Assembly (NCBI GenBank): GCA_037783545.1 | Contig: JBBELK010000490.1 | Span: 372,001-436,000 of the forward strand | DNA length: 64,000 nucleotides | Direction of reading: 5' to 3' | Source: Henricia sp. BOLD:AAB3569 | Lineage: Eukaryota; Echinodermata; Asteroidea; Spinulosida; Echinasteridae | Shown here: positions 34,495 to 46,959 of the stretch, piece after piece | How positions within the stretch are numbered: the stretch's first letter is position 1 | Layout of the letters: each line of letters starts with the position of its first letter | Position numbers and translations under genes: made by a program | Notes under the pieces: model-generated | Told to the model about the DNA's origin: nothing | Database searches by the model: none | What the model saw: only the letters and a program-made list of their open reading frames with translations

Positions 34495-36208
34495 GTAAAA
34501 TTTGTTGTAATTTATAATCTTTTCTTTAACAAAAATTCCAATGCCACAAGATAGCAGTCAATCCACCCATGATGGCACACACAAACCCAGGGCACAAACC
34601 CATGAGCATTTACTGGTATTTCCTTTTGCAGTCTCTGTACAGGGGAACAGTGACAATAATCACATAATTATTAATACAAGATCCACCTTATAACAAGCTT
34701 TTCATGCTGATATTACAAAAATCATGTTAAAACAGGGCACTTTTGCCTACAAGTGTTCAGTTCAGCTTTATGCATGAACAACTCGTACCTGCTTGAAACA
34801 GTGTAGTAGAGACCAGACCTGTGGAAAATGCTGTGTCCTTGATGTGCATTTGGATGAGCCACGGGGGAAAATGAAATTAGTAATTACAATTAAACGCTGT
34901 TTTAGACAGATTCTTACCAAATTCTCACGATTTACTATCGTATGCGATTCTTTTGCTTTTTTCTTCAGAAAATGAGGAATAAGATTGACCTCCATCTACA
35001 CGGGATTCTCATCAGTCCGTATACTTCCTGACTACTTGTGGCTTCTCCCAACAGAAGAGTGTGCAATCCTTTGTCTCCACGCTTTGGACTTCTTTTAATG
35101 TAAAATGTCCTGTTGCTGCTTCGTGTCTGGGGTTTTCATATTTGATGAATGATGGAAAATTAAAACTACACAAGACTTTTTATTTCAAATGTCCTGCAGC
35201 TAGCTGCACGACTTTGTGACTTATGTCAATTGCAACGGACAGCCACACACAAAACAGTAGTCTTTAATCAAAATGAATTATACTGTATTGAAGCCTTGCT
35301 TGACAAATTCTTGTTTGAGCATGTAATCAGCTACATGTAAGTACATGTACACTCCATGGTGTATTCACATAACATGGAGGCCTAATTGAAAGGTACAACT
35401 TCCATGCAGATGTACTATGTACGTGTAACTAGGACAGTTCTTTAATAATCATGAATGAACCTACATGTTGAAATTTTGAGCAAACTGTCCAAGGAGGGAA
35501 TTTCGTGGTGATGCTTGGCTTACTGATGTCAGGAGATTAGCTAGTGGATTTTGAAAGTTCATTTTTCTGAGCTATAAAGGTACATGTACATGTATATTCC
35601 TGCTTAAACTTAAAGAGCAGAATGAATTTGGGCCATGACGTGTCACAAGTATACCAAATCCATCACATATCGCAACGGGTTCAGCGAGTTCCGATGGATT
35701 TGGCTACTTTTGCGACACGTCACAATTCTTTGTGATATCAACCCCTGCTCCTGTATAGAAAAGCGTACATGTGAACAAAATTTGACAGTTTGAGTCCACT
35801 GGGAAGCATGCCTCCAACTACAGGAAATAAATGCTACATAACAATTGAACTCTGACCTCCAAGTTTTTGTTTATTCTTTACATGTACATGTATAGTCATC
35901 AGTGCTTGGGACAATTATTTTTTTGGAAAGACAAGTAAATTCATAAACGTGCCTGCGTTGATATAGCAACACAGCAAGCTGTATTAATAACGTCACTTCA
36001 GATTTGTACCAATTATTAGTACTATAGTAAAACAATCTGCTTATCACAAGAAAATGTTTATGCCCTATCTTTCAATCATTGCTTTCATTCCTTGGGTTTA
36101 AATACATGATTGGTAAACTTTCAAAAATGGTACCAAACGCATTACAGAACTAAAGTATGCCTTTTAAAATTTCACTCGGCCATAATTCAAAACCCTTTCA
36201 TTAAATAC
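34495..36208 (+). other. Unannotated; one Cys-rich open stretch
   Basis: At 34801-34975 an open frame after a CAG acceptor-like site reads CSRDQTCGKCCVLDVH, a spacing seen in some secreted cysteine-rich domains such as prokineticin- or colipase-fold proteins. The rest of the domain is missing, so this is weak. The remainder is AT-rich with ACATGTACATG words and shows no gene. Confidence 0.3.
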
Positions 36209-36524
36209 ATGCATGGTTTTTGTGTTGAATAAATGGTAAATAATTCATTTGCAAATTGTCAACAAAACAAAAAACTATCTGGCAATTTCTCGCACGAAGG
36301 TACCGGATCATAGCTTCAGACGTTGTGTGCAAAACATGCGAGACAGGCTGAACAAATGCATGGTTTTTGTGTTGAATAAATGGTAAATGATTTATTTGCA
36401 AATTGTCAACAACAAAATAGTTGGCAATTTCTCATAATAAGGGACCAGTACCCGAAAGAATTGAGAAGGTGATCATGGCTTCAGACCTTGTGTGCAAAAC
36501 ATATGAGACAGGCTGAACAAATGT
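36209..36524. repeat. Tandem duplication, about 150-165 bp unit
   Basis: ATGCATGGTTTTTGTGTTGA starts at 36209 and again at 36357. Both units run through GCAAATTGTCAACAA and GACAGGCTGAACAAATG, the second unit carrying a short extra segment. Confidence 0.75.
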
Positions 36525-36536
36525 GTTTTTTCCCAA

Positions 36537-36789
36537 AATCTTAAATTTTTGCCACTTGATATAGACCCCTTGCAAGGCGGCCATGACAGAGGGCAGGTTT
36601 TTATATTTAAATGTGTGACAATAGATCCATCAAGTGCATACTACTCGTGCATGATGCAATGTGACCAGGTGACTGCCTTCTGTCATGGCCGCTGTGCAAG
36701 GGGTCTATTTTTTTCCCATCAAATCTGCACATTACAATGCTAGCCGAGTCATTTTGTTTTTAAAGAAACAATTATGATCAACTTCTCAA
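36537..36789 (+). repeat. Dispersed repeat module, copy 2, split by a MITE
   Basis: TTGCCACTTG at 36549 and TTTCCCATCAAATCTGCAC at 36713 are adjacent in copy 1 but are separated here by a 142-bp MITE. The module ends in ACAATTATGATCAACTTC. Confidence 0.55.
36564..36705. mobile_element. TA-flanked MITE, 142 bp
   Basis: The ends GACCCCTTGCAAGGCGGCC and GGCCGCTGTGCAAGGGGTC are inverted repeats; pairing continues through ATGACAGA against TCTGTCAT. TA lies directly outside both ends (36562-36563, 36706-36707). An uninterrupted site is present in the repeat copy at 33945-34090. Tc1/mariner-like by target site only. Confidence 0.8.
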
Positions 36790-36904
36790 CCCTTTACCAA
36801 TGGTATTATTTTATATGAAAAAGGAAAGAATTTACAAGTCAACTTCATCTATACTAAGTTTTGTCCAAATTAAAATTTAATCGTCATTTCTTCCTGCCAA
36901 ATTT

Positions 36905-36965
36905 GTTTTTTTCTATCAGATCTGCACCTAATGACGGCTAACATTGGTTATTCAGTCATTTTGTC
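36905..36965 (+). repeat. Dispersed repeat module, partial copy 3
   Basis: TTTTTTCTATCAGATCTGCAC followed by GCTAAC and CAGTCATTTTGT corresponds to the middle of the module seen in copies 1 and 2. Confidence 0.4.
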
Positions 36966-37854
36966 AAGGAATAGTGATCGATGTCTGACTTGTAAATTCT
37001 TACTCGTTAAATCATGGAGCTATCAACAGAGGAAGGAAAACATTTATCGTTGCTGCATGGCCCAGTTTCCGGACACGGATCTACATTTTGGTTACCCAAG
37101 TCCTCAATCTCGTGTGCACAGAGTTATGGCAAATGCAGCACGAGTGCTGCAAAAACACCATAAACATTATTTTTATAAATGGAATGTTTTAAGACTATCC
37201 TAACCTACTTTTATTCCCTTCATTAATGTATTTTTGTGTAAACAGGAAAATCCCACCAAAATTAGCTTGTCGTTTTGCTATGTTATGCATTTACTGCATT
37301 ATAGATGGGTGTCGAGATATTTTTGTTCGATCGGCCGGGTGCGTTACGCGTATTGCAGGCATGTTGTACGTGCATGCAAACGACTGGATACTGAAGTGTA
37401 CATTTTGCTTTCGAGCATGCAGTTTCTGTGGGGTTGTGCGTGTTTCAATGTGCGCTGACAAGGTCGCGTATGCTGACACATGGTACGGCCACGCGACTGT
37501 ATGTACTTCACACGCGGCTTACATGTGTTTCATGTTGCTTGGCAATTTATAAATGGGTGGAGCTTACTGGATCGGTCTATTTTATTGATTTAAACTGGGT
37601 ATCTTGTGTTTGAAGGAATAAGTTGAGATGACAAAATAATGGGAAATGAGAAAGGAGATGTCTGGTTATAAAACACCAATATTTTTGAATATTATAAACA
37701 CAAAAGCTGCAAAACACGAATCGTGACTGAACAACTGAAATGGAATTGTTTTATTTGGGAGTAGTTTGCATCTGATTTTTTTGCTTTTTTTGCACATCAA
37801 TCGCGTACGTCACTCACCACTGTGTATTTATGGCTGTTAATATGTACGCACTAT
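36966..37854. other. No gene recognised
   Basis: Open stretches of 90 and 108 codons on the plus strand (36931-37203, 37226-37552) have no motif I recognise and no splice support. The second lies in a local GC-richer patch. Confidence 0.45.
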
Positions 37855-38216
37855 ATTATTATTATTATTATTATTTATTTCTGGTATTCATACCAAGGAT
37901 TCCTCAATAGTGCTCATTGCACTGTCACTCGCAAGCGTGAGGAAACCGATGAAGAATTAGAATTAGAAATGGCCAGAGACACCGGGGATGATCCCCCTTG
38001 CTCTTCACGAAAGAATGCTCTTGAATCTTTAGAGTGCGTTTCCATTACCTAACACACTGGACCAACGGCTTTACATCCCTTCCGAAGGATGGAGCAAGTG
38101 TGGTTGAGTGCCTTGCCCAAGGGCACAGGTACCGTGGGGAGGTTCGAACCTGCAACCCCAAGTTTTCACCTATGATTGCGAGTCAATGACCTAAACCGCT
38201 CGGCCACGGTACCCCA
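37855..38216 (-). mobile_element. tRNA-headed SINE, class II tRNA type
   Basis: On the minus strand it starts TGTGGGGTACCGTGGCCGAG at 38216, has an A box (TGGCCGAGCGG), an extra-long variable arm and a B box (GGTTCGAACC), so the head derives from a Leu- or Ser-type tRNA. A TGTGCCCTTGGGCAAGGCAC body follows, and an (ATT)n tail at 37855-37872 ends it. It looks full length. A head fragment of the same family is at 6203-6233. Confidence 0.8.
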
Positions 38217-38697
38217 CAAACGGGGCACTCAATGCAGTGTGTCGCTATTCGGACGACTTTCACCGGTTTAAAGACGATTGTATGAGCAGTGTTCATGTCA
38301 CATTTCCTCCATGATGTCACTATCAATTTCCATTTTTTGTTGAAAAAAAAGCAAAATGTCTTACCCCCACCCCTAGTCACTTCATTAAAACTTTGCGAAA
38401 ACAAGTTTGAATGACACATGCAGTGTTTGAATTTGTAAAAACACAAATTAGGCTAAAAATTAGTCTTCCAAAATGATGCGTTTTTGTTTTATTATTATTT
38501 TTTCTTTGGTAAGGGGATTCCAAGCAATAAAGTCAAGTTGACATGAAGCCAACAGGCATGTTTATAATCGAAACACTCAACAACAACAAACCTTTGACGC
38601 AGAGGGTTGAAAGTGATGCGTGCGTCCACGATAGTTTTTTGTTTGTGTTTTTGACTTACATGTGTAACGTGATATCAATTTTCACCAGAGAGGCATG
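38217..38697. other. No gene recognised
   Basis: AT-rich; nothing supported. Confidence 0.5.
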
Positions 38698-38860
38698 GTT
38701 AAGTACCACCCCCACCCCCAGGTCACTTTTTGAGTGACAAAATCGCAACCCCTGGGCCAACATTTGTGACAATCTCTACCTTGGAACATCTGGTCAATGC
38801 CGAGGCATGTTACCAAGTCCCCACCCCACCCTTCGGACAATGCCTGCAAGGAAGGGGTAG
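38698..38860. repeat. Relative of the C/G-rich MITE at 4064-4342
   Basis: It shares CACTTTTTGAGTGACAAAAT, CAACCCCTGGG and CCCCACCCCACCC words with 4064-4342 but the inverted ends are not obvious. A decayed or partial copy. Confidence 0.5.
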
Positions 38861-39242
38861 AATGTTGCTAAAACATTTGCATACATGTAAGAATGAAAGA
38901 AACAAAATTCTTCTTGCTTGCTATTTTGTTAATGGTTTAGAAAACTATAAATATAAGTGTACATGTACATGATAAATCTGCATAGAATATACCAAATAAT
39001 TTTCAACATAATTGCAGAATACCCTGCAATTCTTAGTCCGTGTAGCATTAGGTAGACGTGGCTTCGGAGGATTGTATTACGAAGGAAAGTTTGGTCCGAG
39101 AACGAGTCGATAAAAGCACGTGCAACATCAGTTTTGAGTTGCAGGGTATTCCGCAATTGCTTTCAAATTTTCTACATGTAGTTTTCAAATTACCACCTGC
39201 TGACAGGGCCGTGTACGGAATTGAGCAGTTGGCCATTACACA

Positions 39243-39400
39243 GTATGAGACTGGCTGAAAAAGAAATTCCAAGAGTTACATAAAAGACACCCGTCAATTT
39301 GCCACTTCTAATTTTGAGTTTTCTATCAAATCAGCATGTTCTGATGCCTGTTAAATCATTTTGAGGAATACAAGTAATGGTCAACTTATCAATTATGGGG
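39243..39400 (+). repeat. Dispersed repeat module, diverged copy 4
   Basis: TGAGACTGGCTGAA, TTGCCACTTCTAATTT, TTTCTATCAAATCAGCA and ATGGTCAACTTATCAA keep the order of words seen in copies 1 and 2, with many differences. Confidence 0.4.
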
Positions 39401-39915
39401 CTAAAAGAAACATGACAATTGTTAACTTGAGACTATCGGCAAGTTTAAGCTGACATAACATTAATAAGATCTTGACTAAGAAATAAAAAAAACAAAAAAA
39501 AAAAAACAAAAAGCTAGCAGTCTTGACATGTTTATATGTACTGGTAAATCCATGCAATGTACATTTACAGTCCTCAATGTTCCTGCCAGTTGCTTGGTTT
39601 TAAAAGCTTTTTAAAATGTGTAAACACAGGAAATTAATAAGTATTTTAGCTCAATAAAATAATTAAATGGCAACAAAATGTTGATTTATTTAGAATTTTT
39701 TTTTGACCATTGATAATTTGAGCATACAATTTTTTTCCATCACATGATTGAGCTGCATAAATCATTGTTACAATACATGTACACAAATTCACAAAATTAA
39801 AATTAATTCAGTCATTTCACAAATGTCGACTCTGCTGCCATGAAGGCATAACCATCCTGACTGCCCATGGAAGAACGCCTGAATCATTTGGATTTCCTGG
39901 AAAGCCTTGGCTGCT

Positions 39916-39935
39916 TCATTTCACATGTCGGGAAT
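39916..39935 (-). CDS. Putative last coding exon, minus strand
   Basis: An acceptor TTTCTCCGACAG lies just upstream (on the minus strand) of 39935. Joined in phase to the exon at 40333-40429 it would add DSRHVK and stop at TGA (39916-39918). AATAAA on the minus strand near 39685 could end the transcript. Very short, so confidence is low. Confidence 0.25.
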
Positions 39936-40332
39936 CTGTCGGAGAAACAAGTCATAAATAAAACAAGAGGTTACTTCACTCCTATTAATTTGAAACATTA
40001 AAGATACTTTTTTACGGTTTGAATTCCCTTTACTGGTTGCCAGGAAATTGTTGAATGTTTTTCACTTCCCTTTATAATATTTGCACGTTTTGGTGGTTTT
40101 TAAGTTTTTATGAGAAGAATAAGTGGCGACCAGTAAACGGAATTATTTCCGTTTTTATAAAATCAGTCTGCCTGCTGTATAATAGGCTCAACTTCACATC
40201 AAAACAAAAGCAAATGTCTACAGGTATGTTTACCAAAAAAAATATGTGAATATTGCTTTGTGACGTTCAAGTTGAGATTCGCACTGAAGTGAAGACTGAA
40301 GCAAGACCTAATTTGTGAGATCTAGCTTTTAC

Positions 40333-40429
40333 CTGCTTGTTGTCCTTGTGGTGCCTTTAAAAGCCATAATGTGTGTGGAGTTGACATCACGTTTGTTGAT
40401 TGTTCCTCACACTGTTGTAGACCCCATTT
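40333..40429 (-). CDS. Putative penultimate exon, minus strand
   Basis: The 97-nt stretch is bounded by an acceptor TTTTGCCAG and a donor GTAAAAGC. The frame KWGLQQCEEQSTNVMSTPHT.. is open throughout and in phase with the next exon. I do not recognise the protein. Upstream exons would lie beyond the element at 40564-46583. Confidence 0.3.
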
Positions 40430-40563
40430 CTGGCAAAACAAAAATAAATAAATAAAATGTTAGAACAAATGTCTAAGCATTAGGCCTACACTGGGAAAAT
40501 GTGTATTTGGTTTTACCACTATAACCTTCATTTGTGATGAGTAAAAAATAAATAAACATATTA

Positions 40564-41486
40564 TTATACTCGGACTCCGAAAAAGACCTTAAACAACAAA
40601 CATTGCATTTGGATTAGGCCACAGCCAAAAAGATGTTTTATTTAAAAAATGTCCTTATCTGCCGAATACCAAAAATGCAACGGGCAAACGGCCAAGAAAA
40701 AGCATACAATAAAAATGGGCACACCAGACCCAACCGGGGCATACCAAGCCCTTTATCATGGGCATACCGAGCCCGACCCGGGGCATACCAAGCCCTTTGT
40801 CATGGGCACTAGGCCCGAACCAGATTTATGTAAAAACCAACACTGGGCTTACAGGCCCAACCAAATCAAACTGAAATAAAAAACATATCCCGAATACAGT
40901 GTTGTGAATTGTTGGTGCAGTTGAGCCCCCACCGCGCTAGACATTCGGTCGGGGTGCTAGTCACATGATAACTTTCGTGCACTATGTCAACTGCACAAAA
41001 ACAGTGATAAAAGAAAGAGCATTGCGTTCGAGGCATGGAATGGGCTACTGGCGGTCTGAACTCGACCCGAAAATGCCACAGAACAACAGAGAAATTGGAG
41101 GAGAATGGGGGTGGTGGTGGGGCAAAATTGAACACAAAATTGTTGTTTATGTTGTTAAACAAACGGCTGTGACAAAGTGAAAGCTAAAGCTAAAGCCAAA
41201 GGTCGCGCGCTCGCTCCAGCTAGCCAGCAAAACAACAACGCGCATCGGCCACCTCTGATTGGACAGAAGTTATCAGCTCACTGCCCGGCCGTAACCAAAA
41301 CAAACCAGAGGGGGCGTGGATGCAGCGTTCGTTCCTAAGCCAAAGCCAATCACAAACTCGGACGGTGACCAAAAAAGGCAAAGCATGACCGACAAAAAGA
41401 TTTATGTCAAAATCAACAGCCCACGCGCGCGCGCGACCCAGATCTCGCCGAGCATAACCCCTTTTATCAACAAGTGATAAAAGGCT
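40564..41486 (+). mobile_element. Helitron-like element, internally deleted copy 1
   Basis: This copy consists of the first 516 bp (40564-41079) and the last 365 bp (41122-41486) of the element that follows it, joined by about 42 bp of other sequence. It starts TTATACTCGGACTCCG and ends in a perfect hairpin (41460-41484, stem CCTTTTATCA, loop ACAAG). Copy 2 begins at the very next base. The 365-bp end block contains inverted CCAAT boxes and a CG-rich run. No coding of a rep/helicase. Helitron or Helentron membership is inferred from the 3' hairpin and tandem arrangement only. Confidence 0.55.
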
Positions 41487-44400
41487 TTATACTCGGACTC
41501 CGAAAAAGACCTTAAACAACAAACATTGCATTTGGATTAGGCCACAGCCAAAAAGATGTTTTATTTAAAAAATGTCCTTATCTGCCGAATACCAAAAATG
41601 CAACGGGCAAACGGCCAAGAAAAAGCATACAATAAAAATGGGCACACCAGACCCAACCGGGGCATACCAAGCCCTTTATCATGGGCATACCGAGCCCGAC
41701 CCGGGGCATACCAAGCCCTTTGTCATGGGCACTAGGCCCGAACCAGATTTATGTAAAAACCAACACTGGGCTTACAGGCCCAACCAAATCAAACTGAAAT
41801 AAAAAACATATCCCGAATACAGTGTTGTGAATTGTTGGTGCAGTTGAGCCCCCACCGCGCTAGACATTCGGTCGGGGTGCTAGTCACATGATAACTTTCG
41901 TGCACTATGTCAACTGCACAAAAACAGTGATAAAAGAAAGAGCATTGCGTTCGAGGCATGGAATGGGCTACTGGCGGTCTGAACTCGACCCGAAAATGCC
42001 ACCCGCGCAAGGCGCGCCCCACAGAGAACAGACAGCCAGAGTCCACACCGACACTCCAAAAACAAAGCGGGAAATTAAAAAAAAAAACAAAGCCGTATAA
42101 GTTGGACACAAACGAACGTTGACCGAGCGGAGAAAAGCGGACGCCATCGCTGAGAAACAACGACAAATATTACCAAATGAACTAAAGGTGATGCAAGCAA
42201 AGAGCGCGAGGAGTCTTCGCGCACTGAGCTAGATTTGGCCTAACGAAAATTGTTCAGTGCTTGCGCTTCAACGCCGATTGAGAACGGGCCCCGAAGCAAA
42301 ACACCCGGGAGGACATCCGACCAGATCACAAAGGAGTTTGGAAAAGTCGACGACACGCAACGCCACAAAACTGCGATCCGTTGGCGGCGCCAACGGATCG
42401 CAGCCAACTTGGCGCAAGCAAAATTCGTTCACATCACGAACCGGGAACAAGCGTGAATGTCCTTCAACAACTCGGTCAAAATTGCCTGAAGATGGCAAAT
42501 TTCGGCACCGCCTCTGCCCTAGGGCCCTGGCCCACCGCGAATGCAAAACGGGAAAGTTGCACGTCTTTCCGATTGAGAGGAAACATTCCGTGCGAAAAAC
42601 ACAAACATCGGGCATCGGAGCCATTGTGCGCTTCCAAATTGCGATCCACAACTCCCTATCCGTACCTCCGCACGTACAACTTAAAAGACGCCCAAGGTTC
42701 GTTGGAAAACAAACGTCTCAGTTGCGGGCGCTACAGAGTACATAGAAAGGGGTGGGGGAAAACAGACCATGAATGGCAAAAATTTAACAATACAAACAAA
42801 AATAAATACCAGCTATCTTCGGGTAAAAGTAAAATGGTCCCAAGTTTGTTTGTTTAAAAGGGGGGCGGTTGGGGGTTTCAGGGTGGTGAGGGTGGAGGTG
42901 GGAGTTGGGGGCGTCGACAGAACGTTCAATGTTCGGCCAATCGTGGCAAAGAGACTGTAGGCAGTTGACTTTCCAAGCCGTTAGTTGAAGCAAAAAAGAT
43001 GATTCATGGACAATGCGGCAACTACCAAGTAGTCAAGCACGACACAAAGGGAAGGACAAGTAGGCCTACATGCGATTCTTTATTGCTAGAACGTCTGCAA
43101 ACAATATTTAATGAAATCATAAAAGACAAAAAAGTTAACGTATACTAGTACTAGGCCTACTAAATCTAAGGCAACCACATGTAGGATACCATGAAAAATT
43201 CAGTTTCCAAAACTGATAGCAGGAACGCGCTGGAGTCCAAGCCTGAATTTCCACCCGGTAGACAAATTGGTAAACAACACCGACACACAAAAACATTAAA
43301 ATGAAAAGCGCCACCAATCGTCTTTCAGAAAAATTAAAATCTCTTGATTTTAGGCGAAAAGAAATTTACTAAGTTGTAACTAATCATTAAAAAATATCCC
43401 GAGCACAAAAGCACCATTGGGTTCGAATCTCCCCCCAAAAAACAAACATCGCGTTCTCAAAGGGAAATGGCCCATGGCCCAAAACAACCACTCTCCTCGC
43501 TAGAAGCGGCCAAACCTCATGACGATGTTACAAACTTGAATGCTGCATGTGCCGCAGCAAAGCAAAAAGTACGCAGAAATGGCAAACATTTCCAACGCAG
43601 TACATAAAACGCCCTCGATCGTTTTCTGACAAACAAATGTACAAAATTCACGCGCGGAGCGCGCGACGTGATGTCACTGTCTGGTGACCTAGAAACGTCA
43701 ACGCCCCGCCCCGAAAATCTGAAGGACCAAATGTGTTTCTGACTCCGTTTCCTACGTCAGAAACTTCATTTCTTTTCAATAGCTACCTCATGTAAAGACA
43801 CCAAAAAAGGAATCGTGACACAAATCTCATTGGTGAACGTTTGGGATGGCTGCGGGCACGGAAACTCGCCAGTTAATTCATCAAACAATTTAAGTCAAAT
43901 TATTATTACATGCTTACTGATTTAAACAGCATGACAAAACATTTGCTTCACTTAGAAATTTATACAGGAACATGAACAAGGCTTTCGGTATCAGTCCATA
44001 CAGCACGCTGCTGGTCCTCGGAGGCCACGAAAAACCCCCTTTTTTTCATTTCTTTATATCTTTTTTAGGAGGAAACGTGGGTGCATCCTAGGATACCGAA
44101 AGAGGGTGCACTCCCTTTTTCCTTGCCATATACCTATTAAATTCTTAAACAGTAGAATTATTTCAAATCCACCCGGTCGTTTAGTGATGATCCAAACGAT
44201 GAGCAATGAGAGATATCGATACTGCGCAGATTCAACGTGGGCGGGGCTTAAACTTGTTCTAGTACTCAAAACAAATCCGGGTGCGAACAAGAACAACCGT
44301 GTCAATTATGCACAAACTTGTCTGAAATGAGGCCACAATCATGAAGGATTTGTTTTAAAAATCACAACCGGCACCAAAATTGTTTGTTGTTGAAAAACAA

Positions 44401-46583
44401 AAAATGTGACTGTTAATTGGACAAAAATGTGTGTTCGTTGCAAATGCAATTCAGCCTCGACTGCGATTAAGACAACGCACAAAAAAAATGTAACTCTAGG
44501 CCTATTCAACAATACTAGCCCGACTCGAAAAATTGCAAACATTGCATTATAGGCCCTAGATCACGGTAGAAAAACACAGGACTCTGAGCTAGGCCTATAG
44601 TAAGCCTAGGCCTAAATGAAAAAGTACAACAAGTGGTGGGCGGTTTCGGACTGTTCAAGAGTGGGCGGTTGGGCCGGGGAGGGGCGGGTACCGGGTACCG
44701 CAAAAAGAAATGTGAAAATGAAATGGACAGGGACAAACCAACATGACATTTTTGTCAAAAATGGGCGGGGGATTCCCTTCTGGCCGTATAAAACTAAAAG
44801 CAACGAAGAACATCATCAGGACTGCCCCTCCCGCCGAGGACGAAAACCCCATTGGATTGCGACTAGGCCTAACTACAAGCAAGTTGGCTCGAAGTTGGCG
44901 GCCAAGAATACCAAACGTTTTCCATCGGTGACCAGAATCACCGAACGGGAGAAGAACGAAAATACTTACCAAACTCGCACGCATTCAAGTTCCTGTTACA
45001 CCGTGGAAAATCATGGAACACATTTAGGCCTAGGCTACATGAAACTGGCTTGAAAATTCCTCATCTTAGCGCAAAATTATTTCAAGACAAAAATCCGTCG
45101 CGGAATTTGTTTTTGTTTTTGTTTTTGTTTTGTTTTTGTTTTTGTTTTTGTTTTGTTTTTGTTTGTTTTGTGTGTTTCTTTTAAATCAAACAATTATCAA
45201 CTGCCAAATAATAAAGACCCCAAGCATGCTAAGGCCGAGCTGAATGCTCAAAAGATAAAAACAAACGTTGAGAAATGGCCCAGCAAAGTTAGTGGTTAGG
45301 CCTACTTTCCAAAAGCGTCGAAAAATGTCATAGAGGCCTCCTAGCCTGCTTAATAAAATAGGCCCACGTTGAAGCAGAACATTCACATTGTCTATGTCCA
45401 CGCAAGTAGGCTGGAATGTTTTCCTTTCAAAATTAAACGCAGGTCATTCCGAAATCGATCCTTCATCCCCGCTCCCTCCAACTCTAAGTTTTAATGAGGG
45501 CCTAGAAGAAATCCGCTTTCTATGTTTCCGCAATCTGTATCATAGGCCTATCAATCTGTGGTGAATTACGGAGAACCAAATCATTCAAAATCAAAATGTT
45601 ACGGGTGGCCGGCTGTGGTGACCGCCAGCTATTCGTCCCGTGATAGCTTGTTCAACGTGCTCAATGCCATCATGGAATTGTCACACCATTGCCGAGAAGA
45701 ATGATGAGGTCTATTGCAAGCCGCTGATTCAGGAGAATGATGTCGCGGACTCCCCTGTTGACATTCGTGATAGGCCTAGGCTTATGTTGTTTCCCAGCCC
45801 TCGGTCCGAAACAACCGCGTCAGTGAATGTTAATGTTACGCAAGAAGTTGAGGTCCAGCTCGAGAGGCAGGTACACAGCGGTGACCACGACTATGATGGT
45901 TATTGACATGCCAATGACAAACCTGGTGCTAGTAAAATGCGAGCAGTGAAAACATTCGAAGTTGTTGTCGCATGTCAACCCGAAAACACCGCAGAGTGCT
46001 GAACAAATCCTAGGAACGACCGTGCTTGGCCCGCAACTTGGTGCATCCACAAACTCGCTGGATATATGGGTGAGATGAGCTGTTCATGCAAGGCTGGGCA
46101 AACTCGCAAAACAAACTTATGTCTATCCAAAATCGACTGCATTGAAATTCACCACGACGCATATGAAAATTTAACACAGAAAATTTTTCACAAAAGTTAA
46201 GTCCTTGCGAAATTAATCGCAAAATTGAACACAAAATTGTTGTTTATGTTGTTAAACAAACGGCTGTGACAAAGTGAAAGCTAAAGCTAAAGCCAAAGGT
46301 CGCGCGCTCGCTCCAGCTAGCCAGCAAAACAACAACGCGCATCGGCCACCTCTGATTGGACAGAAGTTATCAGCTCACTGCCCGGCCGTAACCAAAACAA
46401 ACCAGAGGGGGCGTGGATGCAGCGTTCGTTCCTAAGCCAAAGCTAATCACAAACTCGGACGGTGACCAAAAAAGGCAAAGCATGACCGACAAAAAGATTT
46501 ATGTCAAAATCAACAGCCCACGCGCGCGCGCGACCCAGATCTCGCCGAGCATAACCCCTTTTATCAACAAGTGATAAAAGGCT
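41487..46583 (+). mobile_element. Helitron-like element, 5.1-kb copy 2
   Basis: The first 516 bp and last 365 bp are almost identical to copy 1 (I saw one difference in the end block, near 46442). The 4.2-kb middle is unique here and rather CG-containing, with several open stretches of 70-160 codons, none recognised. It has no rolling-circle replicase or helicase motif that I can find, so it is non-autonomous and may carry host-derived fragments. It ends in the same CCTTTTATCA hairpin (46557-46581). A GGGCATACCAAGCCC-type short repeat lies near its start (41640-41735). Confidence 0.55.
45107..45172. repeat. (TTTTTG)n microsatellite
   Basis: Run of TTTTTG and TTTTG units within the middle of the Helitron-like copy 2. 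Confidence 0.9.
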
Positions 46584-46959
46584 GTATAAGAGATATCTCA
46601 AAAATATTATTAAAATATATATATATACCACTAATTTCCAAGTCTGTCAAGAACAGCACTGATAATTCCATGACCAGGTCTATGCTATGGTCAGCGCCAG
46701 TGTAGCCTAGGCCTGGATTAGAAATGGAATAGGCCTCGCGAACATGCACATTACTATGAAAATGGAAAGGTACGTTGAAGAAAAACAATAGACTGCATTT
46801 CCGCTGCATCGTGTATGCATTGGTTATAGCACTCTCTGGATATAAAGCTCAAATTATTTTGGTCCCTTGAAGAAAGCTATAATGAGAGTTTACTGTAACC
46901 CTAGAGCTCATTACCATGCACGGACACCCAGAATTTCCCATGTTATAACACATATATAT
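46584..46959. other. No gene recognised
   Basis: Includes a short (AT)n run near 46614-46627. Nothing else supported. Confidence 0.5.

Noticed and set aside
40649-40879. Conserved 76-residue protein present twice (also 41572-41802)
   Set aside because: The two copies are within the duplicated 516-bp ends of the Helitron-like pair and the frame is built on short DNA repeats.
42257-42745. 162-residue Arg-rich protein
   Set aside because: Overlapping open frames on both strands in CG-richer DNA; no recognised domain.
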